Below, one piece after another: positions 61,940 to 64,000 of a stretch of 64,000 nucleotides of DNA. This stretch comes from Cavia porcellus. Taxonomy: Eukaryota > Chordata > Mammalia > Rodentia > Caviidae. The notes under the pieces are model-generated. The model searched no databases. It was not told the origin of the DNA and saw only the letters and a program-made list of their open reading frames with translations. The DNA lies in the NCBI RefSeq assembly GCF_034190915.1, contig NW_026947485.1, forward strand, positions 35,291,519 to 35,355,518, read 5' to 3'. Positions within the stretch are counted from its first letter, which is position 1. Every line of letters starts with the position of its first letter. Position numbers and translations under genes: made by a program.

Positions 61940-62114
61940 CTGCAACACATCTTGGATCTTTACCCACACATCTGCCATATCATACAATTTGATCTCTTCC
62001 TGCTGAGTCGGCGGAATCCCAACAGCATCCTGCAGATACCCCAGGACCACGGAGTGCGCAGAGGCTACAGCATTAAACTTGTCAAACAGTAGCTCCAACA
62101 GCTCTAGAAGCAAC
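61940..62114 (-). CDS. EXOC4: EXOC4 (SEC8) internal exon, 175 bp
   Basis: This is one internal exon of exocyst complex component 4. EXOC4 is part of the eight-subunit exocyst, which tethers post-Golgi secretory vesicles to the plasma membrane before SNARE fusion. Reading the minus strand from 62113 gives 58 codons beginning [10 protein letters not shown], then [18 protein letters not shown], and ending [18 protein letters not shown] recognise this as the helical region in the first half of the roughly 970-residue protein. The exon starts with one base that completes a split codon (phase 2 entry) and ends on a codon boundary with CAG (phase 0 exit). An AG lies directly upstream (62116-62115) and GTAAGG directly downstream. 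The frame is open throughout, and open sequence beyond both ends is intron read-through. The middle ([16 protein letters not shown]) seems to differ from the human protein as I remember it, while the flanking segments agree closely. A processed pseudogene is unlikely because both splice sites are intact and no neighbouring exon is fused. Confidence 0.93.
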
Positions 62115-62145
62115 CTAGTGGCAAAACAAACAAATAACATAAACA
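62115..62145 (-). other. EXOC4: 3' splice site before the EXOC4 exon
   Basis: On the minus strand the sequence ends ...TGTTTGTTTTGCCACTAG and is followed by the exon base G. The tract before the AG is rich in T but broken by G, so it is a mediocre polypyrimidine tract. I did not identify a clear branch-point sequence. Confidence 0.85.
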
Positions 62146-62629
62146 TGCACACAGATGTTTTACACTGGCCTGAAAGAAAAACATCAAACTAAGGTAAAAA
62201 ACAATAGTATACTTCAACATACCACATTTCAACAGATGTGAGTCTAACAATTTTAACACCTAAGCAACTTTTAAAAACTTACCCAAGCCTCATTTTACTC
62301 TGCTATAAAATGGAACTGATTTAAAAATTCAAAAATAAATTGTAAACCTAAACCAACAGCACAGTAGACATTCGTTTCTTCTTTAACATATTTCAGTAAT
62401 TAATAGTATTACTGCTCTAAATTCATATAGGCAGCCTAAGAAATTCATGCACTTTTTTCAGACAGAGTTCAGATGTTACAGCAGAGTATGCTATTCCCTA
62501 GCAATAAACTGGGCTAGTAAGAGTACTAAACCTTTTAGTCATGGAAAGCTGTGCTTACTACCATTCAAATGTATGGCCTAAGGTGCCTGGAAAACAAAAT
62601 ATATACATGCCAAGTAATCTGACTGTCAC

Positions 62630-62805
62630 TGCAGGAAACAGGTTAGTCATCCACATTATCTCATTTATCATAGTGAGATATGCTGGGCACATATTATCAC
62701 ATCAATTTTATATGCTCAAGGACACAAAATGAGGTTGCAAGCAGCAGGGCCTAGAGCAAAAGCTGATTTTCATGTCAGTGCATTTAGCCACTCACTACCA
62801 CTCTA
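62630..62805 (-). mobile_element. MIR SINE relic
   Basis: The plus strand follows reverse-complement MIR: 'atccacattatctcatttat', 'gacacaaaatgaggttgcaa', 'gcagcagggcctagagcaaa' and 'gtcagtgcatttagccactc'. Diverged. Confidence 0.6.
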
Positions 62806-62957
62806 CTTTGAATGTAGATGCATACTTAGAGATAACACAAAGCTTTTTGTCACAGACATAATGTAATAATGCCTTACAGCTTCACAATCGCCCCTGCCTA
62901 AAATCATTTCTTCTTCTGAATGTGGACAGTATTTAATCCTGCCTTCATAGAACCTAT

Positions 62958-62983
62958 CACATGTGGCTCACATATGTGGCTCA
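62958..62983 (+). repeat. Two-copy 13-bp tandem repeat
   Basis: cacatgtggctca is followed at once by catatgtggctca, one mismatch. Confidence 0.9.
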
Positions 62984-64000
62984 ATAAATGTGGGTCATAT
63001 TCACTTATATACAGATATTCTCCCTCTCTTTCTTGTTCTAGGGGAAGTACTGTTTTGTGCTCAGAAGTACTTAGAATGAATGATTACCAAATATTTGCTG
63101 AATGAATTTAATATGTATTTCATGAACGAATACACAAAATCTTGCAATGTGAGCTTTATTGTACCGTATATTGTATGGCTCTCAGTTTGTAGCTCTTGAA
63201 TAGCCTATTAAACCAACATGGAAAGTACAAAGCAAAACCAAAAGAGTTTGATATAAGAGCTTAACAGAAATGTCAACTGCTATAAATAAGAAGTTATAAC
63301 TACAATCTCATCAAAATGTACAGCATATTGTCTATTTCTACGACTTCTTTACTGCCCAATTATTAAAATGAATGTGCCAATGTGCTAGTCATAACTATCT
63401 TATGATAAAATTCTAATATCAATTTGACATTTTAAATGATGAGACAGAACCAACAGAATTTACATAGTACTCCCAAGTCTAAAACATACATAATCTACAT
63501 ATAACATATTGTATTTGTAAATAGGAGCCATTCTACTTTTAGAGTGATAATCTAAAATCTTTTAAATATCATTCATTTTTATAATTACGTGCACTTATAA
63601 AGTCTTCTTTCTCATGTGTTATTAAAGAACCTCAAAATAGCAAGAGAGGGGTACAAAATACAGAAAGATGTATCAAAACACAACAGTGAAATAGTTAATT
63701 CAGTTGGGAAATAACCAGCGTAAAACTGATCCATGGTATACATAAAATAAATCCAGGATTAAGTGAAGTTTCTATTTTTCAGATAGAGATTTATGCTATG
63801 CAAAACTATGGCTCCCAAATAAAAATCTATGGACCATACATATTTTTCAAAGGTGGATAGTAAAATAAGAAAAAATGAAAACACTATGTTACCTTTTCAA
63901 AAAGATAAATTTATTTAATCATATATTTTTTATACTCTCATGGTAGGAAAAGTACTGTTATTTTGTCATGGTAATACTTATGTCACCAAATGTCCTTACT

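Larger units (their letters stand above)
62119..64000 (-). other. EXOC4: EXOC4 intron upstream of the exon (3' end)
   Basis: AT-rich non-coding sequence preceding the exon in transcript order. It holds a MIR relic around 62.6-62.8 kb and a 13-bp tandem duplication at 62958-62983. The rest, including 63.0-64.0 kb, shows nothing I can name. Confidence 0.7.

Overview
The window is mammalian nuclear DNA and almost all of it is intron. The only coding sequence I can support is one 175-bp internal exon on the minus strand at 61940-62114. Its translation matches the exocyst subunit EXOC4 (SEC8), including the stretches [28 protein letters not shown] and [17 protein letters not shown]. It has a consensus acceptor and donor. 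The gene runs from high to low coordinates, so 1-61939 is the intron after this exon and 62115-64000 is the end of the intron before it. No second EXOC4 exon, promoter, CpG island or non-coding RNA gene was recognised.

The host is a rodent outside the mouse/rat group, judged from its SINEs. There are many tRNA-Ala-derived ID elements (core 'gatttagctcagtggcataa' ending 'gttcgatccc..gtacc' plus an A-rich tail), several monomeric 7SL-derived B1 elements and one B1+ID composite. No B2 was seen. I cannot separate a squirrel-like from a hystricomorph rodent from memory.

Layout. Positions 0-8 kb hold ID elements, a roughly 110-bp inverted repeat around one of them, a B1, a 5'-inverted L1 and an L2. 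Positions 10-19 kb hold ID elements (one minus), MLT1-like and MIR relics, a B1, and an old L1 3' end split by an ID. Positions 19-28 kb are mostly unassigned AT-rich sequence with small tandem duplications and a CT microsatellite. Positions 29-30.4 kb hold two opposed L1 relics. Positions 32-38 kb hold a B1 with target-site duplication, MIR relics and a 129-bp direct duplication with one mismatch. Positions 40-46 kb hold three diverged related units, ID elements, a MaLR LTR, a MIR, microsatellites and a minus-strand MLT1. Positions 47.8-50.5 kb hold a GC-richer block and a possible solo retroviral LTR. Positions 51-58.6 kb hold ID, L2, MaLR LTR, B1, B1+ID and L1 relics. Positions 59-60.9 kb hold an old L1 5' region on the minus strand. 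The exon follows.

No novel gene system is visible. The observations most worth a second look are structural: the near-identical 129-bp duplication, the inverted repeat, the inverted L1s, a 'tail-only' retro-insertion, and the strand bias of ID elements inside the gene. All family names rest on remembered consensus features, not on a database search.
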